A program made the translations under genes and the position numbers. A stretch of 64,000 nt of DNA from Cylicocyclus nassatus (lineage: Eukaryota > Nematoda > Chromadorea > Rhabditida > Strongylidae): NCBI GenBank assembly GCA_958299035.1, contig CATQJL010000316.1, forward strand, positions 13,920,347 to 13,984,346, read 5' to 3'. Positions 23,503-35,500 of this stretch are shown one piece after another. Positions within the stretch are counted from its first letter, which is position 1. Every line of letters begins with the position of its first letter. The notes under the pieces were generated by a model. The model was not told where the DNA came from and made no database searches. It saw only the letters and a program-made list of their open reading frames with translations.

Positions 23503-23599
23503 TATATATATATAGAGAGAGAGCTGTTCATTTTTGGATCGCGTACAACAATGAACGATGCTTACAGAGCCTTTCGTGCAGAAATTTGCATTATATTAT

Positions 23600-23941
23600 A
23601 GAAATATATTATAGATAACTATTCGTTCTTGCTGTTCATTTTTGGATTACGTACAACAATGAACGATGCTTACAGAGCCTTTCGTACAGAAATTTGTTTT
23701 TCAAAGGGTAATATTGTGCACCTTATTCAAAGTCAATACCGCCATGCTCCATCTTCCTATGCTTCTCTAATGGGCTCATCACGCTTTGTTCTCTTTTACT
23801 GGCCAGGTATTCATTTATACGTACGCTCAGTGGTCGGCCGCTCTCACCAGTGTAACTGGCGGAGCACTTCAAACATTGGATCTCGTAAACGACACCACAT
23901 TTTGTACAGCCTCTGATCTTTGCGTAGGAGAGATCCCGCAA
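23600..23941 (-). pseudogene. Penelope-like element 3' end, inverted copy (GIY-YIG endonuclease)
   Basis: On the minus strand a CxxC-containing GIY-YIG nuclease domain can be read: CGVVYEIQCLKC, then ASYTGESGRPL and RINEYLASKR, ending at HGGIDFE and a stop. In Penelope-like elements this domain follows the reverse transcriptase and nicks DNA for insertion. Here it is cut off at its N-terminal side at 23941 and abuts a plus-strand RT, so it is a truncated, inverted copy. Tyr of the YIG motif is YTG here. The adjacent 23528-23580 repeats part of the same noncoding end. Confidence 0.75.
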
Positions 23942-23944
23942 TAC

Positions 23945-24560
23945 TGTGAGTCACAAGCTTTGTCATATAGTCACTAATGGGCCGACAGATCGCATTCCAA
24001 TAAATAGTCAGTTGCTGAACAGAGTACCGGCGCACCTGACTAACATCAGCCACTTTCTTGATCTCTTGCGACGAACAAACTTTAGTCAAGATTGCATGTT
24101 CGAGTCATTCGACGTAAAATCATTGTATACGAAGTATCCAATGAAAATGCCTTACAAGCACTATGCGAGATGTTAGATTCACATATCACATCTATGTCGA
24201 CGTGTGGCCTTAGTAAGGCGTGCATCATGACACTAATCAAGGAGTGTTTGAATTGCAATATTTTTATGTATAATGCAATGTATTTAGATGGTCGGGACGG
24301 TACCAGGCGCAAGTGAGAGGCTTAGCGATGGGTCAACGATTAGAGCCTGTTTTAGAGATTTGCTTCATGAACAAAATAGAACATTCTGTGCTACTCAGTG
24401 ATCCACTAATGTACTGTCGCTATATAGACAACTGCTGCATTGTGACCACGACCTAGTCCGAAACGGACGAATGAAGATACTCAATCAGCAGTCGAAGTAC
24501 ATAAGTCTAACAAGAGAGGAACTTCAAAACGGTTGGTTGGCCTTCTTGAATAAGCAGTTG
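23945..24560 (+). pseudogene. Penelope-like reverse transcriptase, broken
   Basis: RT fragments in shifting frames: HFLDLLRRTNF...FESFDVKSLYT (about 24045-24130; the DVKSLYT motif is typical of Penelope RTs), then after a frameshift NALQALCEMLDSHI and LIKECL (about 24140-24250), then RGLAMGQRL and MYCRYIDN (about 24320-24435). The last should be YxDD; it reads YIDN, so the second catalytic Asp is lost. Frameshifts and stops make this a pseudogene. It leads into the plus-strand GIY-YIG domain. Confidence 0.75.
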
Positions 24561-24942
24561 ACTTTTGTAGGCTCGGTGCATTAAATGGATGCTCGGGTGT
24601 GGAATCGCAAAGAAAGTAAGAATATAATTTTGCACGTTCATCCGCCTGTATCCGTTAAACGTGCTATAATTGACACATGCTAAGAACGGCAGCGAACAGC
24701 GGTAGTAGTGAACGTGATAAGCAAAAGTCTCTACAAATGGCGGCTGATAAATGGTATCGAATGGTTACGTGATGCAACCCAGACGAGAAATGGCAACAAA
24801 GTTGAACGATCGGGTTATCAATAAAGTTCCCCTATGCCTACTCTACATCTCTGAAAAAAATTTTTGTGGCAAATTAGGCGGTGCCTAATACGAGCAAATC
24901 TCGAGGATGACATTATTCTACTGAATATCCTTTGAAACAATA

Positions 24943-25217
24943 TCAAGACAGAATTGGTCCGCAATAAACCTTATGACAAATCTTGTAACTCACAGGACTG
25001 CGGGATCTGCCACTACGGAAAGATCGGAGATTGCACAAAATATGGTGTCGTTTACGAGATCGAATGTTTGAGGTGCTCCGAAGGTTACATTGGTAAGAGC
25101 GGCCGACCATTGAGCGTACGTATAAATGAACACCTGGCCAGTAAAAGAGAACAAAGCATGATGAGCCCACTAGGGAAGCATAGGAAGTTGGAGCACGGCG
25201 GTATTGACTTTGAATAA
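24943..25217 (+). pseudogene. Penelope-like GIY-YIG endonuclease domain
   Basis: This frame gives a CxxC zinc-finger-like run (SCNSQDCGICHYGKIGDC), then YGVVYEIECLRCSEGYIGKS, GRPLSVRINEHLASKRE and a stop after HGGIDFE. The GVVYE-YIG spacing, Arg of the RINEH motif and the Glu/His region are present, so the domain itself looks intact. Upstream RT is broken, so the element is not autonomous. It matches the inverted copy at 23600-23941, and the homology continues downstream to about 25340. Confidence 0.8.
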
Positions 25218-25355
25218 GGTGCACAATATTACCCTTTGAAAAACAAATTTCTGCACGAAAGGCTCTGTAAGCATCGTTCATTGTTGTACGTAATCCAAAA
25301 ATGAACAGCAAGAACGAATAGTCGTCTATAATATAACCGCTGATCTCGTGCCGTA

Positions 25356-25484
25356 GGGTAGGGGAACGAAAGCCGCCAGTTTGGGCCGCCTCCGCGGACG
25401 GCTGGTCCTGGAACGACACGCAACAACACTGCGAAAGGACCAGTTGACCTCGTCTCAAACTGGCTGCTTTCGTTCCCCTACCCC
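25356..25484. mobile_element. 129 bp MITE with 8 bp target duplication
   Basis: Inverted ends GGGTAGGGGAACGAAAGC (left) and its reverse complement (right), with pairing continuing through GCCAGTTTG. Both flanks are GTGCCGTA (25348-25355 and 25485-25492), a perfect 8 bp duplication, as hAT-type transposases produce. It is inserted in the 3' noncoding part of the Penelope-like element. Confidence 0.9.
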
Positions 25485-25532
25485 GTGCCGTATCTTCCGT
25501 TTTGCGAGCTGTAGATACTCTGTATATATAAG

Positions 25533-25703
25533 CGGTACGGTGCCATGCATACTGCTCATTTGTCTGTCGCCATAGTCGAACGAGCTCGTCATAAGCGATT
25601 GCACATTGCAATAACGGTAGTACACTGGTGAGTACGAGTCAACCGCCAGACCTACTTTCTCTACACTAGAGAATCGAATATACGAGTGAGAAAAGGTTTT
25701 TGG
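25533..25703 (+). mobile_element. Right inverted end of the Penelope-like locus
   Basis: Close reverse complement of 19460-19630, from CGGTGCCATGCATACTGCTC to AAAAGGTTTTTGG. Marks the outer limit of the locus. Confidence 0.65.
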
Positions 25704-25744
25704 CAGAAAGATAAAAAAATGTTTAACATGTCCAAGTTTCAAGA

Positions 25745-25960
25745 TTGAAGGATTTACAACACAATCGAATATTTATTCGAAAATCGATCGCGCTCGAATA
25801 TAATCGATATTTGTTCAATCAATACTTTTCATTTTTCGATTTTATTTGAGATTCATTCATTCGCAAATTTCTGATTCTCGAATTTGTTCGATGTTCGTTT
25901 ATTCGAAATTCTTGATTTCCAAATTTATTCGATATTCACTCATTCGATGTAAAATTTCGA
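25745..25960. repeat. Degenerate TTCGAA/ATCGAT-rich repeat
   Basis: Recurring ATTCGAAT, CGATATT and TCGATTT units. Similar to 18080-18240. From 25960 to 26424 no further feature is seen apart from the possible trans-splice acceptor. Confidence 0.65.
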
Positions 25961-26396
25961 GTTTTCCCATGTGCAATGGATTTGATGAGTGGCCTAAGGC
26001 TTTACAATACCAGAAACGTTTTGCCTCAAAATAAGGTACTGCAAGAATTGTGAACAGTATTTGATGTGTCTTCGACCGCTTTTGGAAAAACACAACTTTG
26101 CACTTGTATCTTTGAGCTCCAGCTGTCCTTCTCCTTTTCGTGAACTTCAGGTAATTAGTTAGCGCCTGAGCGCACGCAAAATTCACTCAGCCTCAGGCTT
26201 TTTCACACTACAGACAGCATAAAATTTTTGAGCCTAAAACCTTCTGAACGCTGATATCACATTTAAAAAAAGCTTTTAACTCTTGGACTGTAAGCATTGA
26301 AAATGGAACCAATACATTTGCTTCGAAACCAAATAAAGATAGAAATCATTTTGAATACGAATTACTTACACTATACAGCGTGTTAAAAGTGTTTAT

Positions 26397-26406
26397 GATA
26401 ATTTAG
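26397..26406 (+). promoter_or_regulatory. Possible trans-splice acceptor before the vWA gene
   Basis: GATAATTTAG ends 18 bases before the ATG. Nematode messages often receive a spliced leader at such a TTTAG/TTTCAG site a short way upstream of the start codon. No other promoter element is evident. Weak by itself. Confidence 0.35.
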
Positions 26407-26424
26407 AAGTGATTCGCGCTGCTA

Positions 26425-26533
26425 ATGGGTGCAAAGAGATCAGTGAATTGTGGTCTTTTGATTTTGACAGCGATTGTGGTTCTTGCTGTAATTGTTGCTG
26501 TTGTAGTGATCGTAATGAAAAAGCATAAGAAAG
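26425..26533 (+). CDS. vWA gene exon 1: start and membrane segment
   Basis: ATG opens MGAKRSVNC followed by 22 nonpolar residues rich in Val, Ile, Leu and Ala, then MKKHKK. The donor is AAAG|GTGAGG, phase 1. The chosen ATG is the first after the possible trans-splice site. The hydrophobic run could be a signal anchor; no good cleavage site is visible. Confidence 0.85.
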
Positions 26534-29500
26534 GTGAGGGCAGAATCTAGATTTTTTATATTACCACCTGCTATAAAGAAATTGATTTGAGAAGGAACCA
26601 GCACGGAGGCAACTAAGTGCACCACAGCTGCGACTACGATCATGCGAAGTACTGCCGGTAAACATGTTTTTCAAAAAATTCCAGAAGTTCGCAAAATCCT
26701 GTATTAACGTAGGTAGTCAAAAAAATTTATGGTTGATATTTTTTGAGCCACTGTGGTGTTGAAAGCCATATAAGGGTTAGAAAATCCCAACATGGATTCA
26801 ATCAATCAAATATTTGGCATAGAATACATGTAAATGACCATTTTCAGCATAATCAAGAGCAAACTTTGTTAACGGGATATCACTCAAAGGCAGTGTATCA
26901 CGAAAATTGAGGTAGTGCGGGTCTCCATATATTTCGTTAGTGTATGCTTTGGGTAGGCGATAGCCCCAAGTCCGGCCTTTTACACCAAGACTTGCCTTCA
27001 AAGTGGCCCGCAAAACGCGATTTGCCCCGCACGGCCGATGCCCCCGATTCCTTTAACGTTTCAACATGTCCCTCCACTTGGCGTCCATTTTCATAATGCT
27101 ACTGCCAATGTGGCAGAGTAGGGTGACAAATTACTGCTCGTCCGTTTTGTTTTTCGGGACTTTCAAAAAACAGAATTTTCGAGCATTTCATGAGATTTTG
27201 GACCTAATATAAGCTAGACGGGGACGAAGAGGCATATACTATGCAAAACTCTCGACAAACAAAATTTGGTGAGACACTGCCTTTAATGTGCTTTCACTCT
27301 ATAGATAATGGTGTATGCAGACACGATTTCTGTATAAGAAGTGTTGAAAAATTCATCAGTGGGTGGCGCTAGGATCGAGCGTGAAGTCATTCGTGTCTGA
27401 CTTGGTTCCATGGATGATGAAGGAGATTGCACAGGGGGTTGAATCAAGGGTAAGAGTAAGAAAGTGATATTGTCTTGGACGGTGCAATAAGGCTACAAGC
27501 GAGGAGAGAAGAAGAAAATAGTTATGCTGATGACATTCAATGGTTGCGGTCGCGCGTAAAACTTTCCGTATATGATCAACTTAATTTAGGGATGATGAAA
27601 ACAGTTCATGTTGTAATAGGGCAATATCCTCTCTAGTCTTTACTGAAAATTTTGCTTCATATTGCTCAGAAGCGCTTCCAACATCTCATTGTCGCTTTTA
27701 TCACATTGATTTGATTGCGGAGTATTTAGTTATCACCGAAAAGTCGTCCAAACGTATAAAAAGCGTTGTCCAAAATAGTCACATACTATTGGCGCTACCT
27801 GCATTGGCCGCCGCGTTAGGTAGTTTGTTCGGCAGCAGGCCGCAATGAACAGCGTGGAAAGCGTTCACAGTCACTGCTCTCGTTATTGCGGTCTGAAAGA
27901 GTTTGCACATGGCAGACGCAACAGTTGCTGACAAGTCAGTATGAAGAAACGGTTTGCGAAACTGGGACTTGACTTTGAACTACATACAACTAATAGTTTC
28001 ACTGCGAAGGTAATTAAATAAGTGAAAATGTTAGGTAGTGCCATAAGTCTTTTCATACTCGAACCTTCATATCGACATCTCTCAAGAACAGGGCATCCAC
28101 AAGGTTGCAATTTTCCTGGCAATATTTCTGAGTGAATAAGCTACATAATAATTTGCGGGTAACGGGGAACGCAGAACCACTGCAGACAAAGTTTGAAAAT
28201 TTAGCGCATTATTTTTTTTTGATTTCTAATCATCAGAAAAATGCAGCAGATGTATGTATAAATATTTAATTTGGGCAGTAATGCGTGAGCGACTGCGAAT
28301 TCTGCATTGAGGTGAATTGAATTGAGAGGCGATATTTTCGTTTTTTCGAAAATTTGGAATTTTTTATGTTTTGGTTTAAAACTCACTGCGGATCAATCTT
28401 GATGCAAACTTTCAAAGCCCCTTTGTTGTGCTTGCTCTGATCTCTCGAATGGTATCCCAAATCCTATCATACTATATATAAAGCGCAAGCACCCCCATCT
28501 GACGTCGTCAGTCGCGGCAGAGGTGTAAACATGTATGTCGTTTTGCGCCGGTGCGAGCGTACCGAGCCGATGACTCACAATGGTAGTGCTGCCTGTCTTA
28601 GACGATGTTGATCAAATGGCATAACCCAAAGAGCGATCACAATGGTGGTGATGCCTGTCTTAGACGATGTTGATCAAAGGCCTAACCCAAAGAGCGATCA
28701 CAATGGTGGTGATGCCTGTCTTAGACGATGTTGATCAAATGGCATAACCCAAAGAGCGATCACAATGGTGATGCCTGTCTTAACTTAAATTAACTATTCA
28801 AAACCTTGGTTCTTTGGGAATGGTTTATGCAATTTTAAGACGCAATTCAATAACTTAATAGTTAAATACGAAGATGGGAGTAAAGTATTTCGATTAATTG
28901 GTTGCATTTTACTTCGTTAATAGTAATCCATACTATTATATAAAGCGGTAACATCCACCATGTGAGTCAGCATAGATGTCTATTAAATATCCGGCGTTGT
29001 CTACCACCAATGGGAACGCGCCCGGCAGCCAAGATGGGTCGCGTTGATGACGTCATATCATACAGTGCTGCCTCCATACGTTTTCGGTTATGTTCTTCAG
29101 GAATGTTTATGAGTTGGCACCAAAGCAGCGAAATTAACACCACGGGAACTGTCAGCGGCTAAATTGATTAAGCTGTCCCACTGACTGTAATAGCTTCATT
29201 TCGAAAATCATCGAAAGTTGATTAAATCGTTTGTACATTATCTCACCACCATTATCTTATTTTTTTTTGGCATCTCGCTTTTCTATTTCTACTATGGAGC
29301 GTTTAATTTGGAGTGCAACATAAGTTTTCAAAAAAGTTGGGTATTTTAGCAAAATACTGCATCCTTCCATAGTTCATTTTTCGAGTGCTTAGTATGTTTC
29401 CTCACCGTAAAACAGTTGCGCCAAATCTTCAATTAATCTGTCCTTTTAATTTTTCTGCTAACATATCTCAGCAGGGAAGTTGAAGTTCGCCATGAGATGC

Positions 29501-32500
29501 TTAGCGTTTAGTTATTATTTTAGACAAACTGCACTAAATCTGTTTGTGGAGGTTTCTCGCAAACTTTACTTTGGACATCTCTGCCTACGATTTTTTTGAA
29601 TAAGCGTTTCGTTTGAAGTGCCAACAGCAAAGGCAATTCCTTAGTTTCTTCTCAATTCACATGCAAAGATGTTTGTTGAAGTTGATGAACTTTGAAAATC
29701 TTTGACTCCATCGAGTTGACATCTCATTACTGTGTAAACCTTTTCGATAGTTGCCAAGATTTGTACGAAACACTATCTTTAAACGAATTCAGCGTGTCAT
29801 GCGAACTGTCTTGAAACTCGATGAAAGCTGGATGCAAAAATCTTCTTCAGCTAGGAAAAAGTAAAAAAGAAACCATTTTCAAATTCCCGAGATTTCCTTC
29901 AAACATTAAAAATTCGAAGAGTAAAGTAGAATAATATCAATGCGATCGTGATTGATTTTATTAGGACTAAATATTGTATGAATCTGCCGTTTATATCAGC
30001 TACGAATTAGAAAGGTGACATGCACGTTGACTTTACATAAACTAAAGCTTTACTAACCTATGCGCAGTTAAAATACTGCACAACCTCAAAATTGCTTAAA
30101 GAAGAGAAGACTGCTTAGGTGAACAGCTTTAAGCATGAACACCTTTATGTAGGTCCCCTCAAGAATTTGAGTTTGCTCAACAAGATAACCTGAAAATTGA
30201 GTGGATTTTGGAGCCTACGGATGAAGTGCAAGAATGCTGGACAGTTTGGAAACTTCATAAAACGTGAACGAGAGTTTTGATAGTGCAATTTTTTGAAGTG
30301 GAAGAGGAAGTATGACGCTTTCAAGAAAGGATATTTATGAAAAAAAAGAGGGAGTGTTCGAATTTGGAAAACTCTAGATTTGGTAGTTTTAATATTGGCT
30401 ACATATTTACAAGAATATCACGAATTTTCTTGCTAATAGTTTCGGGAAGCGATAAAAATAGTCTGATTAGAGCGGTGGAGATTTAAAGCAGTTTGGAGGG
30501 TCGCCGCTTAATGTGGGAAACAGGGCCCCGGGTGGGAAGAGCACATGGTTGGGATTACTTTGTCGGGTTTGGGATGGGCCCAATCACAAAAATTTTTTTA
30601 CGTTACGTTTTCTTTACGTGTGAAAGTTTGAGAGCATACAAAAGTCTTCGCAGGCTACGAATCTTCAAAAATTTTGACTTTCAGTCACATTCCCGCTTCA
30701 CACGCACAGCCAGTCCAAAGCGCCGCGAAGCGGCGCTTTGGACTGGTCAGGAATATGAGAAGAAGTGACTTACCTCGGTGGGAATTCAGGTATGAAAAGA
30801 CTTATGGAATAAATCAATAGAAATTTGAATTTCACAGCGAGCCTATTGCATAAAGCACCGTTGCTGTAGCATCATGGTACCTCGGTTCAAATTACTGAGT
30901 GAAATACAATTGAAAATGGGTGCTATATCTTGCCAATAATGCACCTATCAGTCATTGATCTGATTGTAAATGGCGCGCATTTCGATCGCTCGCCGTACGT
31001 ATCACGCAAAAGATAATTACCCCTACTCCCGACATCGGTTGTACCGATCACAAAAACAAAGAAGCTCTAGTTTCTACAGACAACTTACGCTGGTGACATA
31101 GTCGCCCATGTCGGATGCGATCCGGGTTATCAGATTTATGACAACACTCCTACGTCTGCTTAGACCCAATGCCGAGTTCGGTAGTTTTCAGAAGTAACGG
31201 AAAATATACGATGCCTCATGGTGGGCGATTTACTTAACTTTAATGATAACACAACTGCTTATGACAAGGTGATTCAAACTAATATAGAATTCCTCACCAA
31301 CATATATCATTGAGAACTTTAGGAAAAAGACTTTATGAGCGAACTTGCTTATGGCCTATACCGAAAAACCCAAGTATCAAAACTGGGTTTGTGGGTTTAC
31401 GGATATACCACTTCCTTCACTAATTTGAATGAATCACTAAAGAATATGAGAGGATCACCGCTTGACTTTTTATGGGATCTCTACGCGCTAAATTACAAGC
31501 AGGTCGAAAAGCCAACTTCTACATTCGAGTGAGTCAACTACTTACGGACTCAAATGCTGTTTGAATAACATATATATTTCATTCAGAGCTATAGAACAGC
31601 TCAACAATCTGATAGATTTGGAGAACCGCAGCAATTGCTTGATATTTCTATCCGCATCGTAAGTTCCGCTCTTCTCCTACATAGAACAATGGGACTCATT
31701 GTAGTGAGTTTCTCACCTGATTACACAAGCGTAAGCACGTATACTGGCTGTCCAAGTGTACAGATCCGAAAACAAAACTGCTTAGGCCACAAACTCAATG
31801 TTTGAAATTGAGTGTTTTCCACGAACCTGCACCTTGAGCCTGCATTGTAAGCAATTTTTATATCGCAAATAATTTCTCAACAATTGATCATTGCGAGAAA
31901 GTAAAAAATTAAAAAAGCCAAAAATGACTGTGAATGTAACATTGGCTGAGTATTCGAGCATTTTCCAGAACACATGAATAGAAGAATATTTTTGGTTTCC
32001 TAATTTCAATCAATTTGTACAACTTTTACTTGCAAATTTTGGAGCTCAGCACAGGCAAAACAAACAAACAAACAACCGCTTTCACGCCTCTTTCCTCAAA
32101 ATTTAGAGGAAGCATTTTCGCTTTGAAATGATCTAAAACATTCTTCGATGGTGCTTCATTGTAAAAATTCCTAATCTTAGACTTTCCTCGAGATATCGCG
32201 GAATTTCTTTAATATCCTACCCTCTTACCATAAGTAGGCTCATTCGTTCATACCTAATTCTGATCTGTCTAAAATGAGGCAAAGTTATATGTAGAGGCTG
32301 CTTGCATTGTGTAATGCGACGCTGTCGGATTCGTTGAGGACACTTCATGTCATAAAAGAGAACAACAAAAAAAGAAATGGAGAGCGCACAAGGAGGCATG
32401 CAAGCCCGCAGGCCGTTGCTTTCGCAGTGCATAAATAACTTACACTTTCATACTTTCGCAAAACAGTTTGAAATCTGCTTCTGTTCCCTAAAACTAGAAG

Positions 32501-35500
32501 AAAACAACTACTTGAAGCTTCTCCTAAATTGACAAAATTGAGAATGATGAGAATGGGGCGAATGTTGCTTTGTTTTTTCAGAGGCCCTGTCATTGCGGCA
32601 CATCATTTATTCTACACTCCTTTTTCGCTTCCTTGGTTTTCCTGGCATGATGGGGCGACGCTAATTTGTTAGTATCTGCTTTATCTATATTTGGTTTTCA
32701 GTCAAAAAATTACTTTGCAAAGCACACTATTGGCAGGGCATACATGTCTAGCATCGAGCCAGCCAAGACGATTACGGTCGAACACTTATATGTACTTGCA
32801 GGAGACGCCATTGCTTCACTCGAAATTGACCGGTTATGCAAGTAGTGAGCACTTGATGTTGAGTTTACCGATTTATTTCAAAGACCTGCACTTTTGAAAG
32901 TCAGCTTTCTCTACGAACTTATTTGCAACATAAAAATTGCTCACAATGCAGGTTCAAAGTGCCAAGTTCGTTGAAATCACTCAATTTCAAACCTTGAGTT
33001 TGTGGGCAAAGCAGTTCTTCTCAGTAATGATCATTGCCACTAAACTTTATTACATCTATTTAGAATTCCTTGACAATTCATAAGCTTGAACGTTATTGAA
33101 GCAACAACGAGCAGATTTTCTCCGGAGATCGCCAAGTTTTTTTTGCTAATCCTTACTCTGAAGTCATAATATTAAGCTTCAGTAGGACTTTGCTCGGTGG
33201 CCAGGGGTCAAAAAGCAGAGATTCTGGCCTGAGGTCTCTCTGAATTCCAAAAAAGTTTCGCAGAGAAGAACAGAAGATTCCTTTATTTCGCCCTTCATAA
33301 ACTCGCAAAAAGATGCTATCCTAAAACTTTTCTTCGTTATAGTAGAAAGTTTTCGTTTTTTCAACTTGCACCATACCAATTTTGCCTTAACGGAACTTCC
33401 ACGATTGTGGTGCGCTGTTTTTTTTGTGACTGTAAGGACTACAGTACAAAACTGACTTTTACTAACTTTTTGAAAAAGAATTATAAACGCGCATAGGATG
33501 TTTGCATAAAACCGATACGAAAACAACAACGATTTCAGAACTAATACAAGTGGACTACCCCTTCTCAGCCCAAATTCATCATTGTCTTCGATCGAAAAAA
33601 TTGTTGCCATTGGCTACAACGGTAAACTTCTTATAATCGCTAATCGTGCAATTTTTTAATTTTGGGTCTAATCCAGACGTACACCTGAACAAGATTGTTG
33701 TCCCTCCTCAAGGAACCGCTTTAGCTATCCCGTACTCATATACCGATGAGGATCTAGAAAAGATATTGAATATGTTTCCAGCCAGGTAAAATAAATTTTT
33801 ATAAATCAAAAAATATGGACCTCGCAAAACATACTTGCAATCCAAGTATCTTTTTACAACTATTAGATACCACGTTACGTTGAATGGTGAATTTACGGCG
33901 AGAAAGTACGCAAAGTTTTGTGCTTACTCAAACTCTTTTTCGAACTGCTTTATGTCATTCCACTCAAATACAGCAAATATTAACCTTTATTTTGTAGGAA
34001 GAAAACGAAGATCTTGCTTGTTTAGCATAACTACGACCTCACCAGTCAAATCCACTGCAAAGTTGCTGAATGCTACAACTCCAGAAACTAAAACAAGTAC
34101 CACGCCGTCAGCGACGACTTTGGTCAGCAATCGAACCACAGTCTCTACTTCTAATAATACGGAAATACCAACGACTAAAGGCAAGTGTTCCCAATTTATT
34201 CGCTGAGATTACAGATGAATAGGATGAGTGACAGAGCTTCCTTGTATATACCGAGTTCGGAACATCGCTGGAATGTTATTGAGGTGACAATAAATGATAC
34301 AACTTTCTGTATAACTCTTTAAATTTGAAGCATTTATTTTTTGCTGATGTAAAAACTAAATTGTAAGTTACAAACGCAGACACTTCCGCTCTCGTTAACG
34401 GACGCAACGGTTGATGATTTGCGTTATGAGTTTCAAATTGCTTCAGATTTTGCTGAACCTTCGTCTATCAAGTTATTCGATACGCTGATTACAAAAATGA
34501 TATTCACTCCGCACGAGTTTCTTTCGTAGTGTTAGGAAATTATTTCTCTTTTGAGAAACATTCGCGCCTGTGTGGTCACCCGGAGTGGTCGTCTTTGCGG
34601 TTTCTCTGGCAGCTCACTCTTTCATTTTGCTGTCTTGATTCCGGTTTCGTTCTTGCACTCGATTTCGTTCTCTTTTATGTGTTTCTTCTGCGCTCGCTTG
34701 CTGCCTTTTTTGATCCAATTCTCGCTCTACCGGAGTTTTTTTGTCATTCGACTTGTCCGTTGCTGATCGATTTTTCTATCAGTGCCTCTGAATTGATTGA
34801 TCAAAAACAAATCATGGCACCTAAAATAGGAAGAGCGCATTTGGAACCCAGTCAGCTTATAGGTCCGTCGATGCTGGGAGTCAGACCTGTAATTCTGAGT
34901 TTTCAAGTTTGTCATTGCAGACTTGATAACTGGGATCAGGGATAGAAACAATGACCCCGTAATCAATAGACTGTTGAGTGCCCTGTGTGAGAAACTACCC
35001 ATGGCGGCTCGCGGTGATATCGATTCGGAGAAACGGAATCGAAGCATCGTGATAAGTGGCATCCCTGAAGCGGATGGGCAGCTTCAGTTTCATCAACGGT
35101 GTCTTAAGCTAGAAAACAGCGTTGGTGAAGTACTGGATATTATAAAAGTTGAATGCAGGCATATCGAGTTGTATCGATTAGGAAAGCCCAACCCTTCCCG
35201 CCCCAGGCTGGTAAAGTGCGTTTTTTCTTCTCGATACTAATGGAATGTTGCACTGTCTAATGCTCGGCTGCTCAGAAATAGTAGCTGCTCTAACATTTAC
35301 GTTGGACGGAGCATGACGACAGAAGAGAGGGCTCGAAACTATGCTTTCAGGCAAGAAGCCCAAGAGCGTAATAAGGGCATGGCCACCCGTGAGTGGGTGG
35401 TATATCGAAATGAGTTGGTCCATGTATCCAAGCTTCCTCGTAGAAGCTCGGAAAACTTCAGAAATGGCATGGTATGACTGACTCTATGCAGATTCACTTA

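Noticed and set aside
26798..27013. Minus-strand 71-codon frame with plausible composition
   Set aside because: No family recognised, no splice sites or partners; lies in intron 2 among repeats.
28576..28783. CRISPR-like repeat
   Set aside because: The 61-62 bp units are repeated in full; a minisatellite.
31080..31190. 5S rRNA fragment
   Set aside because: The minus strand CCGAACTCGGCATTGGG slightly resembles 5S, but the rest does not; the sushi-like reading is better.
33179..33610. 143-codon minus-strand frame
   Set aside because: It runs antisense across exon 6 of the vWA gene and intron sequence; no domain, no splice logic.
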